From an uncultured Sediminibacterium sp. (lineage in GTDB: Bacteria > Bacteroidota > Bacteroidia > Chitinophagales > Chitinophagaceae): a DNA stretch of 64,000 nt. Below are positions 18,732 through 27,374 of the stretch, piece by piece. Location: the NCBI RefSeq assembly GCF_946481145.1, contig NZ_CAMLMJ010000019.1, positions 26,817-90,816 on the forward strand. The letters are read 5' to 3'. The notes below the pieces were generated by a model, which saw only the letters and a list, made by a program, of their open reading frames with translations, made no database searches and was not told the origin of the DNA. The translations under genes and the position numbers were made by a program. How positions within the stretch are numbered: the stretch's first letter is position 1; the number at the start of each line of letters is the position of its first letter.

Positions 18732-19943
18732 ATGAAAAATATTATATTTTTAACCAATCTCCATGTCTGGTCAATTGATTCAGGAAAAGGTGGTAGGGCA
18801 TTCTATAATACCATTTTGGGATATGTAAATCATGGATGGAACGTATTTCTTATAACTACTGGCGCTGGTGTTCCTGATAGTCTACGCGGAAAGATTACGG
18901 TAATAGAAAGAGATTTCCCATCTCTTTCCAATTTGCACAATTCGTCGAATAAACTTGTTTCAATTACTGGACGTTTTTTGAAACAGTGGGCGCATACCAA
19001 ATTTTATATTGGCGAAGCAAGTCGTATCATTCGAACTCATAAAGGTCTTAGGTTCATAATATATTCCTATGAAGTAGAAAGTGTAAAGGCGGGAAAATTA
19101 CTTGCTAGAAAATTTAATTTTAAACTTGTAACACGATTCCAAGGCACAATACTAAGTAAGGTTAAGGATACATTTCTAAACCGAATTCGAAGAATTCCTC
19201 ATTTTAGTGCTCTGAGGACAAAAGCTGATCTGATCATTATGACTAATGATGGAACGCAAGGAGAGCAAATATTGAAGAGGTTAAAGAATAAAAGTAAAAG
19301 GATACTTTTTTTACGTAATGGGGTTGACACAATAGATGTGTCTAATAGGGATGTTATCAGGAGTGAGAAGCGTTCAATGTTAAAGCTATGTGACAAGACT
19401 GTATTTATAACTGTTAGTAGATTAGTCAATTGGAAAAGAGTGGACTTGGCAATAAATGGAATTTTAGAGGTAGTAAAACAGATTCCAAATGTGATTTTGA
19501 TAATTGTAGGCGATGGTCCTGAAAGGCAACGGCTTGAATATATTACAAGAGAAAATAAGATTCAGGATAAAGTAATGTTTGTCGGGGCTATAGAACAAAG
19601 TTTGATCAAGGATTACTTATTTTCAGCTGATATCTTTTTATCTTATTATGATTTATCAAATCTGGGCAATCCTATAATGGAAGCCATGATGGCAGGCCTT
19701 CCAATAATAACCATTGATGTAGGAGATACCAAAGAACTGATCCGACACAATGAAAATGGGTTCTTAATACCTAATGACCAGTTAAGTCTCATACCCCAAT
19801 ATATGATTAATCTTATAGAGGATAAACAGCTTGCGGCTCGTTTAGCTAATGAAGCATTTCAAACAGCAAGAACTAATTTTTGTGATTGGAATACTCGAAT
19901 TAAAATTGAAATAGATGCGGTAGTTGCGTTGAATGAAATGTGA
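18732..19943 (+). CDS. GT4 glycosyltransferase
   Basis: GT-B glycosyltransferase of family 4. The C-terminal donor domain has VSRLVNWKRVDLAI, then VILIIVGDGPERQRLE and SYYDLSNLGNPIMEAMMAGLP, in which the second glutamate of the E-x7-E motif is present and the first position is N/L. The N-terminal domain opens IIFLTNLHVWSIDSGKGGRAF. It is expected to add one sugar of the repeat unit at the cytoplasmic membrane face. Seven bases separate it from the epimerase gene. Donor unknown. Confidence 0.85.
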   Translation: MKNIIFLTNLHVWSIDSGKGGRAFYNTILGYVNHGWNVFLITTGAGVPDSLRGKITVIERDFPSLSNLHNSSNKLVSITGRFLKQWAHTKFYIGEASRIIRTHKGLRFIIYSYEVESVKAGKLLARKFNFKLVTRFQGTILSKVKDTFLNRIRRIPHFSALRTKADLIIMTNDGTQGEQILKRLKNKSKRILFLRNGVDTIDVSNRDVIRSEKRSMLKLCDKTVFITVSRLVNWKRVDLAINGILEVVKQIPNVILIIVGDGPERQRLEYITRENKIQDKVMFVGAIEQSLIKDYLFSADIFLSYYDLSNLGNPIMEAMMAGLPIITIDVGDTKELIRHNENGFLIPNDQLSLIPQYMINLIEDKQLAARLANEAFQTARTNFCDWNTRIKIEIDAVVALNEM

Positions 19944-19994
19944 TAATAATATTGTTATCACAAGTTAGTTGTTATTTCTTTTTTCATACAATAA

Positions 19995-21293
19995 ATGTAT
20001 AATATTAGGTTTAGTTTATTCAAAGTAATTCTGCTGGCTGTTATCAGTGCATTCACAGGTACTGCTTTTTTTGTGATATCAGTAGGGTCATTTCATATTT
20101 TTCCTTTCAGACTTCTCTTGATTTTTTTGTGGTTATATACAATTGGGAAAGCTGATAGAGTATATGACTTAAGGTCAATTAGAACTAAAGAATATCTTGT
20201 ATTTCTGATTTTTTGGTTTGTATATTCTTTGTTCTCTCTGGTATGGGCTGCGGATAAAGTGAGTGCTTTAAAGCAAATCACTTTTCTGTTTATGAATGTA
20301 TCCTTTATTCTGTTTATGGTTTATTATATCAGGAACTTTAGGCAGATTTACTCTATCTATAAAGTTTGGTTGATCATACATGTAATTTTATTGCCAATAG
20401 CAGCGTGGGAGGTAATGACTGGTGATCACTTAAGTAGCTCTGGATTATTAGAAGTAGATGAAGGATATGATTTTTACAAATTTGCGCCGACTACTGTTTT
20501 TCGAAATCAAAACGACTATGCCACAATGATTGCCTTAGTATTTCCAATGCTATATGTTGGTATTCGATACGCCCAAAAGGTAATGGCTAAATTTTTTTTA
20601 CTACTGGTTGCAGTTATTTCGATAGTTGTACTATTTTTTGCTTCCTCTAGAGCTAATTATATTGGGTTGTTAATGGGCTTTACATTTTGGTTTTTTTTCT
20701 TATTAAAGCCCCATTCTAGATTTAATCTATTGGCTATTTCTATTTTGATGCTCATTATCTTTACTTATTCGTTGAATGAAACAAATATTTCTTTCTTAAC
20801 AACAGTATGGGAGGATTTTAATGTGCTTCTTGAAATGGGCTCCGATGATGCGGGTGTAGATATCCGATCAAATTTAATCAAGAATGGCATCCATTTTGCT
20901 AAGATGACATTTGGGTTTGGAGTAGGGGCAGGAAATATAGAATACTATATGATTAACCACCCCAAATATTTTGTTGGAGATACTGCCAATGTTCATAACT
21001 GGTGGGTCGAAATTCTAGCCAACTTTGGCATAATAGTATTCGTAGGTTATATCTTGTTCTTTCTAGGCATATTTTGGGCTTTGTATAAAATATATAGAGG
21101 AAAGTTAGATAGGGAACAGAGGATTATGTGCGAAGCCATACTTTGTGGGTTGGTATCATTTCCTATATCCAGTCTTAGCTCCAGCTCTCTTTTGGCATTT
21201 GGCCCGCAATGGATATTTTTTGGAATGGCACTTGCATTCATCAACTGCCATAGACGTGAATTAATAAAGAGGCGCGACATATGCACATCTTAA
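19995..21293 (+). CDS. wzy: O-antigen polymerase/ligase-like membrane protein (Wzy)
   Basis: Polytopic membrane protein of 432 residues with about 10-12 hydrophobic helices and a large periplasmic loop around residues 275-335 containing SDDAGVDIRSNLIKNG, GFGVGAGN and ANVHNWWVEILANFG. The R-x-N-L and H-N-x-W pattern is typical of the Wzy_C/O-antigen ligase superfamily. In an operon with Wzx and Wzz the likely role is repeat-unit polymerase. A 51 bp gap precedes it, one of the longer ones in this operon. A second Wzy-like protein is at 56748-58169. Polymerase versus ligase cannot be settled from sequence alone. Confidence 0.85.
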   Translation: MYNIRFSLFKVILLAVISAFTGTAFFVISVGSFHIFPFRLLLIFLWLYTIGKADRVYDLRSIRTKEYLVFLIFWFVYSLFSLVWAADKVSALKQITFLFMNVSFILFMVYYIRNFRQIYSIYKVWLIIHVILLPIAAWEVMTGDHLSSSGLLEVDEGYDFYKFAPTTVFRNQNDYATMIALVFPMLYVGIRYAQKVMAKFFLLLVAVISIVVLFFASSRANYIGLLMGFTFWFFFLLKPHSRFNLLAISILMLIIFTYSLNETNISFLTTVWEDFNVLLEMGSDDAGVDIRSNLIKNGIHFAKMTFGFGVGAGNIEYYMINHPKYFVGDTANVHNWWVEILANFGIIVFVGYILFFLGIFWALYKIYRGKLDREQRIMCEAILCGLVSFPISSLSSSSLLAFGPQWIFFGMALAFINCHRRELIKRRDICTS

Positions 21294-22447
21294 TATTACC
21301 ATCTGAACATTATATAACCCCCTTAAACCCCTTAGGAGGTATATTTCAAAATCATTTGGCCAAATTGCTCCAGGGTTATGGTAATAAGGTCGGTGTGCTT
21401 TCGGCAGGTTTCGTTCCGTTTGAGTACAATTATAAATCTTACCCGTATTTCCACGTTGAGATCAGGGATCAAATTCCGGTATTCAGAAAATATGTAAGAA
21501 CCTTTTTTCCAGGAAGAATCGCCATAAGATACCTGCAATGTTTGCTGATTGGACAATATATGCAACTATATAAGAAGTACACAGAAGAATATGGTGTTCC
21601 TGACCTGATTCATGCCCACAATGCGCTTTTTGCAGGAGCTGCTGCACTTCGCATAAAAGAAAAGTTTGGTGTTCCTTATGTTGTGACTGAACACAGTTCG
21701 CTTTATGAGCGTGGATATGTAATTGCCAGACACATTGAGTTTACCCGAAAGATTTATAAGGGAGCAAATGCCAGAACTTTTGTTAGCACTCGTTTGGCAC
21801 AGAAACTCAAAGAAATTGTTGGTAAAGAGGTAGAGCCCTATACTGTCATTTATAATGTGTTGGAGGAACTGTTTTTAGATCAAGTAACTTCAATTAGATA
21901 TGAGATGAATAAAGCATTCTCCTTTCTGGCAGTGGGTAGCCTGGATGCTAATAAGAACCATGTGGGCCTGATCAGAGCTTTCCATGCACTGGTAAAGCAA
22001 AATCAAAATATTGCACTGAAGTTGAATATTGCTGGTAGTGGCGCATTGCGTACAGAATTACTGTCTTTAATAAAATCTTTGGGTTTGGAAGAACAGGTGC
22101 ATTTGCTGGGGCATTTGGGCAGGGATCAGATAAAACAAGAGATGATGAAATGCAATGTACTGGTTCTCCCTAGTTTCGTAGAAACGTTCGGCGTGGTGTT
22201 GATTGAAGCACTTTCCCTTGGGAAACCGGTGATATCAACCTATTGTGGAGGGCCTGAAGACATCGTCTGTGATCTCAATGGATTGCTGGTAGCACCAGGT
22301 AATGATCTTGCACTGACAGAGGCTATGCAGAATATCATAATGAATTATGCAAGCTATGAACCTCGGGCGATCATACACGATTGTATGGCTAGATTTGGTG
22401 CAGATGCCTATTATAAAAGAATTGAAACAGTTTACAAAAGTATATAA
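21281..22447 (+). CDS. GT4 glycosyltransferase
   Basis: Standard GT4 enzyme: an N-terminal G-G-I-F-x-x-H motif (NPLGGIFQNHLAKLL), VTEHSSLYERGY in the middle, VGSLDANKNHVGLIRAF opening the donor domain and the E-x7-E motif ETFGVVLIEAL. Length 388 is normal, with no membrane segment. It starts inside the 3' end of wzy (13-base overlap), so both are translated together. It adds an unidentified sugar to the lipid-linked repeat unit. Confidence 0.88.
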   Translation: MHILILPSEHYITPLNPLGGIFQNHLAKLLQGYGNKVGVLSAGFVPFEYNYKSYPYFHVEIRDQIPVFRKYVRTFFPGRIAIRYLQCLLIGQYMQLYKKYTEEYGVPDLIHAHNALFAGAAALRIKEKFGVPYVVTEHSSLYERGYVIARHIEFTRKIYKGANARTFVSTRLAQKLKEIVGKEVEPYTVIYNVLEELFLDQVTSIRYEMNKAFSFLAVGSLDANKNHVGLIRAFHALVKQNQNIALKLNIAGSGALRTELLSLIKSLGLEEQVHLLGHLGRDQIKQEMMKCNVLVLPSFVETFGVVLIEALSLGKPVISTYCGGPEDIVCDLNGLLVAPGNDLALTEAMQNIIMNYASYEPRAIIHDCMARFGADAYYKRIETVYKSI

Positions 22448-22449
22448 TA

Positions 22450-23613
22450 ATGAAGGAAGTAAGTTCAGCTGAGCAGCGTTCATATCAGAGATGTACACGG
22501 TGTATAATGGATACCACTGACACAACCATAACCTTTGATGAAGCAGGTGTTTGTAATCACTGTCGCAATTTTGATCAGGTTTTAAGCAAAGGATACTTCC
22601 CTAATGAGGTAGGGAGTAAAAAATTGAATGATAACTTGAATTTAATTAAGAATGAAGGCAAGGATAAAGAGTATGATTGTATAATTGGTCTTAGCGGAGG
22701 GGTTGACAGTTGCTATCTTGCCCTGAAAGTAAAAGAGTGGGGTTTGCGTCCATTAGTTGTGCACGTTGATACTGGATGGAATAGTGAACTGGCTGTAGCC
22801 AATATCAATAAAATCATAGACTATTGCGGATATGAGTTGTTTACTCATGTGATCAATTGGGATGAAATGCGTGATCTGCAAGTGGCGTTTCTCAAATCTG
22901 GCGTAGCTAATCAGGATGTACCTCAGGATCATGCCATCTTTGCTTCTGTTTACCATTTTGCTGTAAAACATAAGATCAAGTATATCCTGACTGGTGGGAA
23001 TATAGCCACCGAAGGGATATTCCCTCAATCATGGCAGGGAAATGCCATGGATGCGATCAATCTGAAAGCGATACACAAAGCTTTTGGGAAAAAACCTTTG
23101 TTGACCTATCCTACGATTTCACTATTTGAGTACTATTTTTTTTATCCGTTTGTAAAAAAAATGCGTACTGTCAGGTTGCTGAATTTTATAAATTATAATA
23201 AGAAAAGCGCTATTCAGGAAATGGAGGCCAAAATAGGTTGGAGGAATTATGGTAGGAAACATGGGGAATCCATTTTTACAAAATTATTTCAAAACTACTA
23301 TCAACCAACCAAGTTTGGATACGACAAGCGGTTGCCGCACTTGTCCAGCCTGATCGTTACTGGGCAGGTATCCAGAGATGAAGCCTTAAAAGCTTTGGGA
23401 GAACCACTTTATGCTTCAGATGAACTGGAGAATGATATCGCTTATTTCTGCAGGAAACTTGATGTAACACGGGAAGAGTTCGATCGCTTTATTTCTGATA
23501 CTCCGCATCATTATACTGATTTCCCCAATAGTGATAGCAGAATCGCCTTAATTAGGAAGTTACAAAAATTTCTGGAGCGTATATATAATAAAAGACTCAC
23601 CGTCTATTCATAG
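22450..23613 (+). CDS. N-acetyl sugar amidotransferase (WbpG family), copy 2, without HisH/HisF
   Basis: PP-loop amidotransferase with C15-x2-C18 and C35-x2-C38 at the N-terminus and SGGVDSC at 82-88. The HVDTGWNSELAV and TGGNIATEG segments match copy 3 closely. Unlike the other copies it has no HisH/HisF pair next to it: a glycosyltransferase follows after a few bases. It may borrow ammonia from either pair or amidinate a different residue. This is inference; the sequence shows only a complete, intact enzyme in an orphan position, 2 bp behind a GT4 gene. Confidence 0.87.
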   Translation: MKEVSSAEQRSYQRCTRCIMDTTDTTITFDEAGVCNHCRNFDQVLSKGYFPNEVGSKKLNDNLNLIKNEGKDKEYDCIIGLSGGVDSCYLALKVKEWGLRPLVVHVDTGWNSELAVANINKIIDYCGYELFTHVINWDEMRDLQVAFLKSGVANQDVPQDHAIFASVYHFAVKHKIKYILTGGNIATEGIFPQSWQGNAMDAINLKAIHKAFGKKPLLTYPTISLFEYYFFYPFVKKMRTVRLLNFINYNKKSAIQEMEAKIGWRNYGRKHGESIFTKLFQNYYQPTKFGYDKRLPHLSSLIVTGQVSRDEALKALGEPLYASDELENDIAYFCRKLDVTREEFDRFISDTPHHYTDFPNSDSRIALIRKLQKFLERIYNKRLTVYS

Positions 23614-23621
23614 AGTTGTGT

Positions 23622-24761
23622 ATGAATGATCAAATTAAAGTTTTAAACCTCTTACAGGTAGTTGGTCATCCCAGAGATTCCAAAAGAATTACTGGGTTGC
23701 TTGAGTCCGGGTTTTCAGTGAGCGCTATGAGTTTTGAACGTGAGTATCACTCTGGCCGGTTGCCCGATTGTCCTCTTGAAATTTTGGACAAGATTGAAAA
23801 TGGGAAATATATGGCCAGATTTTTCAAGATCATCAAAGCTTTGCCTAAGCTGCGGAAAAAAATGAGGCATGCTAATGTGGTATACGCTTCTGGTCAGGAT
23901 ATGGCAGCTATGGCATACTTGGCTGGTCTCGGCTTATCAAAGCCGATCATTATGGAAGTAGGCGACATTGTAGATCTTCAATTATCGAATTCCCTGTTCA
24001 GCAAGATCGTTAGAAAGGTTGAAAAATTCCTTGTTAATAGGTATAAATTACTGGTTGTTATTTCTCCTGGCTTTTTGGAAGATTATTATCACAAATGGCT
24101 TAAGGTAAGGACCCCTGGAATGGTCCTTGAAAATAAACTTGAACTCTCTTTTTCAGAGAAAATGAAAGATCGGCCATTGAAGAATCTGAATACGAAGGAT
24201 ATATTTCAGAGCCGGCCTTTGCGAATCGGATATTTTGGTCTTTTGCGAGATGAATGGTCTTGGAAGGTGCTGGAAAAGCTTGCTTTAGAGCATCCGAAAG
24301 AGTACGAGGTTTTCTTTGCAGGAATGCCTATCAATCCCAAAGATATTGTTCAACGCATAGCGCAGGTGGATAACATGAAATATCTTGGTGAGTATAAATC
24401 ACCAGATGATCTGCCTGATCTGTACGGGGAAGTGGATATGGTATGGGCTTGTTATCCCAGAATCGGGGAGAATGACTGGAATCTGAAATGGGGGAGACCT
24501 AACCGATTCTATGAGAGTTGTTTTTTTGGTAAACCCACATTTGCAAGAAAAGGGGCTCATTTTGCGACGGATGTTGAAAGATTACAAATCGGGAAGGCCA
24601 TCGATACCCATGAACTATCGGATGTTGTAGCACAGGTCAGAACTATTAAAGTAGATGATCTTACTCTTTGGCAAAAGAATCTGGAAACCCTTTCGCCAGC
24701 ATTTTATCTGTATTTAAACGAGACAGAACAACTGGCCGAGCGTATCAAAGGGTTGATATGA
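23622..24761 (+). CDS. Glycosyltransferase, GT4-like, divergent
   Basis: Probable GT-B glycosyltransferase. An N-terminal half with VVYASGQDMAAMAYLAG and MEVGDIVDL resembles acceptor domains of GT4 enzymes; the C-terminal half has RIGYFGLLRDEWSWKVLEKL as donor-domain opening and ENDWNLKWGRPNRFYESCFFGKP where GT4 proteins carry the E-x7-E region. A TTG at 23616 extends the frame by two residues; the ATG at 23622 is the better start. It sits between two amidotransferase genes, which suggests it handles an amidinated uronic acid, but that is guesswork from position. Donor unknown. Confidence 0.78.
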   Translation: MNDQIKVLNLLQVVGHPRDSKRITGLLESGFSVSAMSFEREYHSGRLPDCPLEILDKIENGKYMARFFKIIKALPKLRKKMRHANVVYASGQDMAAMAYLAGLGLSKPIIMEVGDIVDLQLSNSLFSKIVRKVEKFLVNRYKLLVVISPGFLEDYYHKWLKVRTPGMVLENKLELSFSEKMKDRPLKNLNTKDIFQSRPLRIGYFGLLRDEWSWKVLEKLALEHPKEYEVFFAGMPINPKDIVQRIAQVDNMKYLGEYKSPDDLPDLYGEVDMVWACYPRIGENDWNLKWGRPNRFYESCFFGKPTFARKGAHFATDVERLQIGKAIDTHELSDVVAQVRTIKVDDLTLWQKNLETLSPAFYLYLNETEQLAERIKGLI

Positions 24762-24819
24762 TCCAAAGGCATACTACATGTTCATTTTAATCAACTAAAA
24801 AGTTAAATAGACAAATATA

Positions 24820-25959
24820 ATGGAGAATAGACCGTACCAAATATGTAAAACTTGTGTGATGGATACAAGTGATACTCGCATCTCTTTTAATGAAAAAGGA
24901 GAGTGTGATCATACAGTTGACTTCTATAACAATGTGTTGCCGATTTGGCATACAGATGAAAGAGGTAGGAAACAACTTTCTGATATTGTTGAAAAGATTA
25001 AACACGATGGAAAGAATAGGGATTTCGATTGTATTCTAGGGTTGAGTGGCGGTGTCGATAGCTCATATATGTTACATCTGGCTGTAAAGGAGTTTGGACT
25101 TCGTCCTCTTGTATTCCATGTGGATGGAGGATGGAATTCTGAACTGGCAGTACATAATATCAGTATGCTGGTGGATAAGCTAGGGTTGGATCTGTATACG
25201 GAAGTGATTAACTGGGAGGAGATGAAAGATTTTCAATTGGCTTTTTTCAAATCAGGGGTGCCTCATATCGATATTCCTCAAGATCACGCATTCGTTGCTA
25301 CTTTGTATAAGTTCGCAGAGAAATACAAGATTAAGTACATACTAAATGGCGGAAATATATCCACTGAATGTACCAGAAATCCGATGGAATATTTCTATTA
25401 TGGAACTGACATGCGACATATTCGAGACATTATTCGACGTTTTGGTACAGTGAAGATGAGCAGTTATCCATTCAGCTCTATTCTGAAACACAAGGTGTAC
25501 CTGCGATATATTCGTGGTGTTCAGGTAGTTAAACCACTAGACTCTATGCCCTATATTAAGCAGGATGCATTGAGGTTGTTGGAAAATGTGTACGGATGGA
25601 AGCCCTATCCTCAAAAACATTTCGAGTCTAGGTTCACTAAATTCTTCGAAAGCTATTGGCTGCCAGAACGATTTGGTTTCGACCCGCGTCGTGTTCAATT
25701 CTCAAGCCTGATTCATACCGGCCAAATGACAAGGGAAGAGGCTTTGAAGGAACTGACTAGGCCTGCCTACAACCCCGAATCGATCGAGCAGGAATTTAAC
25801 TATATTGCTACAAAGTTGGGAATTTCTTCCGACGAATTGCGAGGCTATTTTACCATGCCCAAAAAATTCTATTGGGATTATAAAAATTCCGAATCCCTGT
25901 TCAATGCTGGAGCAAAGATCTTAAAACTAATAGGAGTAGAAAAATCGATTAAACGATGA
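24820..25959 (+). CDS. N-acetyl sugar amidotransferase (WbpG family), copy 3
   Basis: PP-loop amidotransferase with SGGVDSS at residues 76-82 and a HVDGGWNSELAV segment as in copy 2. The first cysteine pair C9-x2-C12 is intact, but the second pair is broken: C29 is followed by D-H-T, with Thr32 where copies 1 and 2 have cysteine, so a four-cysteine metal site cannot form in the same way. It heads the second WbpG-HisH-HisF trio, with a 4-base overlap into hisH. The 58 bp gap before it is one of the larger gaps in the operon; no clear promoter was seen there. Confidence 0.87.
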   Translation: MENRPYQICKTCVMDTSDTRISFNEKGECDHTVDFYNNVLPIWHTDERGRKQLSDIVEKIKHDGKNRDFDCILGLSGGVDSSYMLHLAVKEFGLRPLVFHVDGGWNSELAVHNISMLVDKLGLDLYTEVINWEEMKDFQLAFFKSGVPHIDIPQDHAFVATLYKFAEKYKIKYILNGGNISTECTRNPMEYFYYGTDMRHIRDIIRRFGTVKMSSYPFSSILKHKVYLRYIRGVQVVKPLDSMPYIKQDALRLLENVYGWKPYPQKHFESRFTKFFESYWLPERFGFDPRRVQFSSLIHTGQMTREEALKELTRPAYNPESIEQEFNYIATKLGISSDELRGYFTMPKKFYWDYKNSESLFNAGAKILKLIGVEKSIKR

Positions 25960-26573
25960 TAGCAATTATTAATTACGGCTCCGGAAATGTAAGAGCTATT
26001 GGAAACATATATGATCGACTAAATATTCAATATCAAATTGTTGATAGTGTAAGTTCACTATCAACAGAAACATCTAAGATTATTTTACCTGGAGTTGGAG
26101 CATTTGATGAAACGATGTCCATGCTATTACGTTCAGGGTTCAGAGAAAAACTGGATGAACTGGTGCTTGAAAAAAACATTCCTGTATTGGGGATTTGTGT
26201 GGGCATGCAGATACTTTCAGGCGGAAGTGAAGAAGGGGGATTGGAAGGTTTGAACTGGATACCCGGACTTGTAAAGATGATTCCAAAGGATTTTTTAAAG
26301 GATAAACCTAAACTTCCGCACCTTGGTTGGAATTCTGTTGAAATCAAAAAGGACTCGCCAATAATGGCGGGAGTTGATGCTTATGAAGGATTTTACTTTA
26401 TTCACTCCTATTATTTTGAGTGTGCCCATGAAGAGGATGTGTTGACGACAACTTATTATGGACAGCATTTTACTTCATCGATAAATAAAGGACTAATATT
26501 TGGGACGCAGTTTCATCCTGAAAAAAGTCATGGTAATGGGATTGCTGTGCTTAAAAATTTTGCTAATTTATAG
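25956..26573 (+). CDS. hisH: HisH-like glutaminase subunit, pair 2 (sugar amidation)
   Basis: Class I glutaminase with C81 in GICVGMQ and H187/E189 in QFHPEKSH; all three catalytic residues are present. Length 205 is normal for HisH. It is translationally coupled to amidotransferase copy 3 (4-base overlap) and followed by its HisF-like partner after 6 bp. It is clearly diverged from the first pair's HisH, so the two trios are not a fresh tandem duplication. Role in sugar amidination is inferred from context. Confidence 0.88.
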   Translation: MIAIINYGSGNVRAIGNIYDRLNIQYQIVDSVSSLSTETSKIILPGVGAFDETMSMLLRSGFREKLDELVLEKNIPVLGICVGMQILSGGSEEGGLEGLNWIPGLVKMIPKDFLKDKPKLPHLGWNSVEIKKDSPIMAGVDAYEGFYFIHSYYFECAHEEDVLTTTYYGQHFTSSINKGLIFGTQFHPEKSHGNGIAVLKNFANL

Positions 26574-26579
26574 TATACT

Positions 26580-27371
26580 ATGCTAAGGTCTAGAGTCATA
26601 CCGTGTTTACTGGTTCATAATAAGGGCTTGGTCAAAACAGTTAAATTTAAGGATCCTAAGTACGTAGGAGATCCAATCAATGCTGTTAAAATATTTAACG
26701 AGAAAGAAGTTGATGAGCTAATGGTATTTGATATTGACGCAACTGTCGAAGGGAGAGGACCAGACTTCAATCTAATAAAGAATCTCGCTGTTGAATGTAG
26801 AATGCCTTTTTGTTACGGTGGAGGGGTTACAACAGTTGATGAGGCCCGAAAGATAATCAATTTAGGAGCGGAGAAGGTTGCAATTAGTTCCGCAGCTATA
26901 AACAACTTCGAGCTCATTGAAGAAATGGGTAAGGCGGTAGGTGTACAAAGTGTTGTTGCGGTAATCGATGTAAAGAAAAAGAAGGGATTGTTTAGTGGAG
27001 GTGGCTATGAGATATATACCAAGAACGGAAGTCTAAAGGCCTCAGTTCAATTTGAACAATTAATTATGCAATTGAATGATGTAGGTGTTGGGGAGATCGT
27101 AATTAATTCTATTGACCGAGATGGTACAATGGAAGGCTACGATATAGAGTTGGTTGACAAGGTTAGAGCGCTTAGCGAAGTGCCGATGAGTGTGCTTGGA
27201 GGTGCGTCATCGATAGAAAATATCAAAGAGTTGGTACAACGTTATAAGATCATTGGCGCTTCTGCCGGCAGTTTATTTGTATTCAAGGGTAAATATCGGG
27301 CTGTGCTGATCAATTATCCGTCGAAAGAGGAGAAAAAGAAAATTGTGACCGAAGGTGTAAACTCAATATAA
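26580..27371 (+). CDS. hisF: HisF-like ammonia-channel subunit, pair 2, cyclase aspartate replaced
   Basis: TIM-barrel HisF homologue. As in the first pair the catalytic Asp11 of real HisF is replaced by leucine (PCLLV at residues 8-12), while D130 in VVAVIDVKK remains. A basic, glycine-rich insert (KKKKGLFSGGGYE, ~132-144) follows D130. The same substitution in both copies argues for a specialised, non-histidine family. Expected to hold HisH and deliver ammonia to amidotransferase copy 3 or copy 2. Confidence 0.87.
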   Translation: MLRSRVIPCLLVHNKGLVKTVKFKDPKYVGDPINAVKIFNEKEVDELMVFDIDATVEGRGPDFNLIKNLAVECRMPFCYGGGVTTVDEARKIINLGAEKVAISSAAINNFELIEEMGKAVGVQSVVAVIDVKKKKGLFSGGGYEIYTKNGSLKASVQFEQLIMQLNDVGVGEIVINSIDRDGTMEGYDIELVDKVRALSEVPMSVLGGASSIENIKELVQRYKIIGASAGSLFVFKGKYRAVLINYPSKEEKKKIVTEGVNSI

Positions 27372-27374
27372 TTT

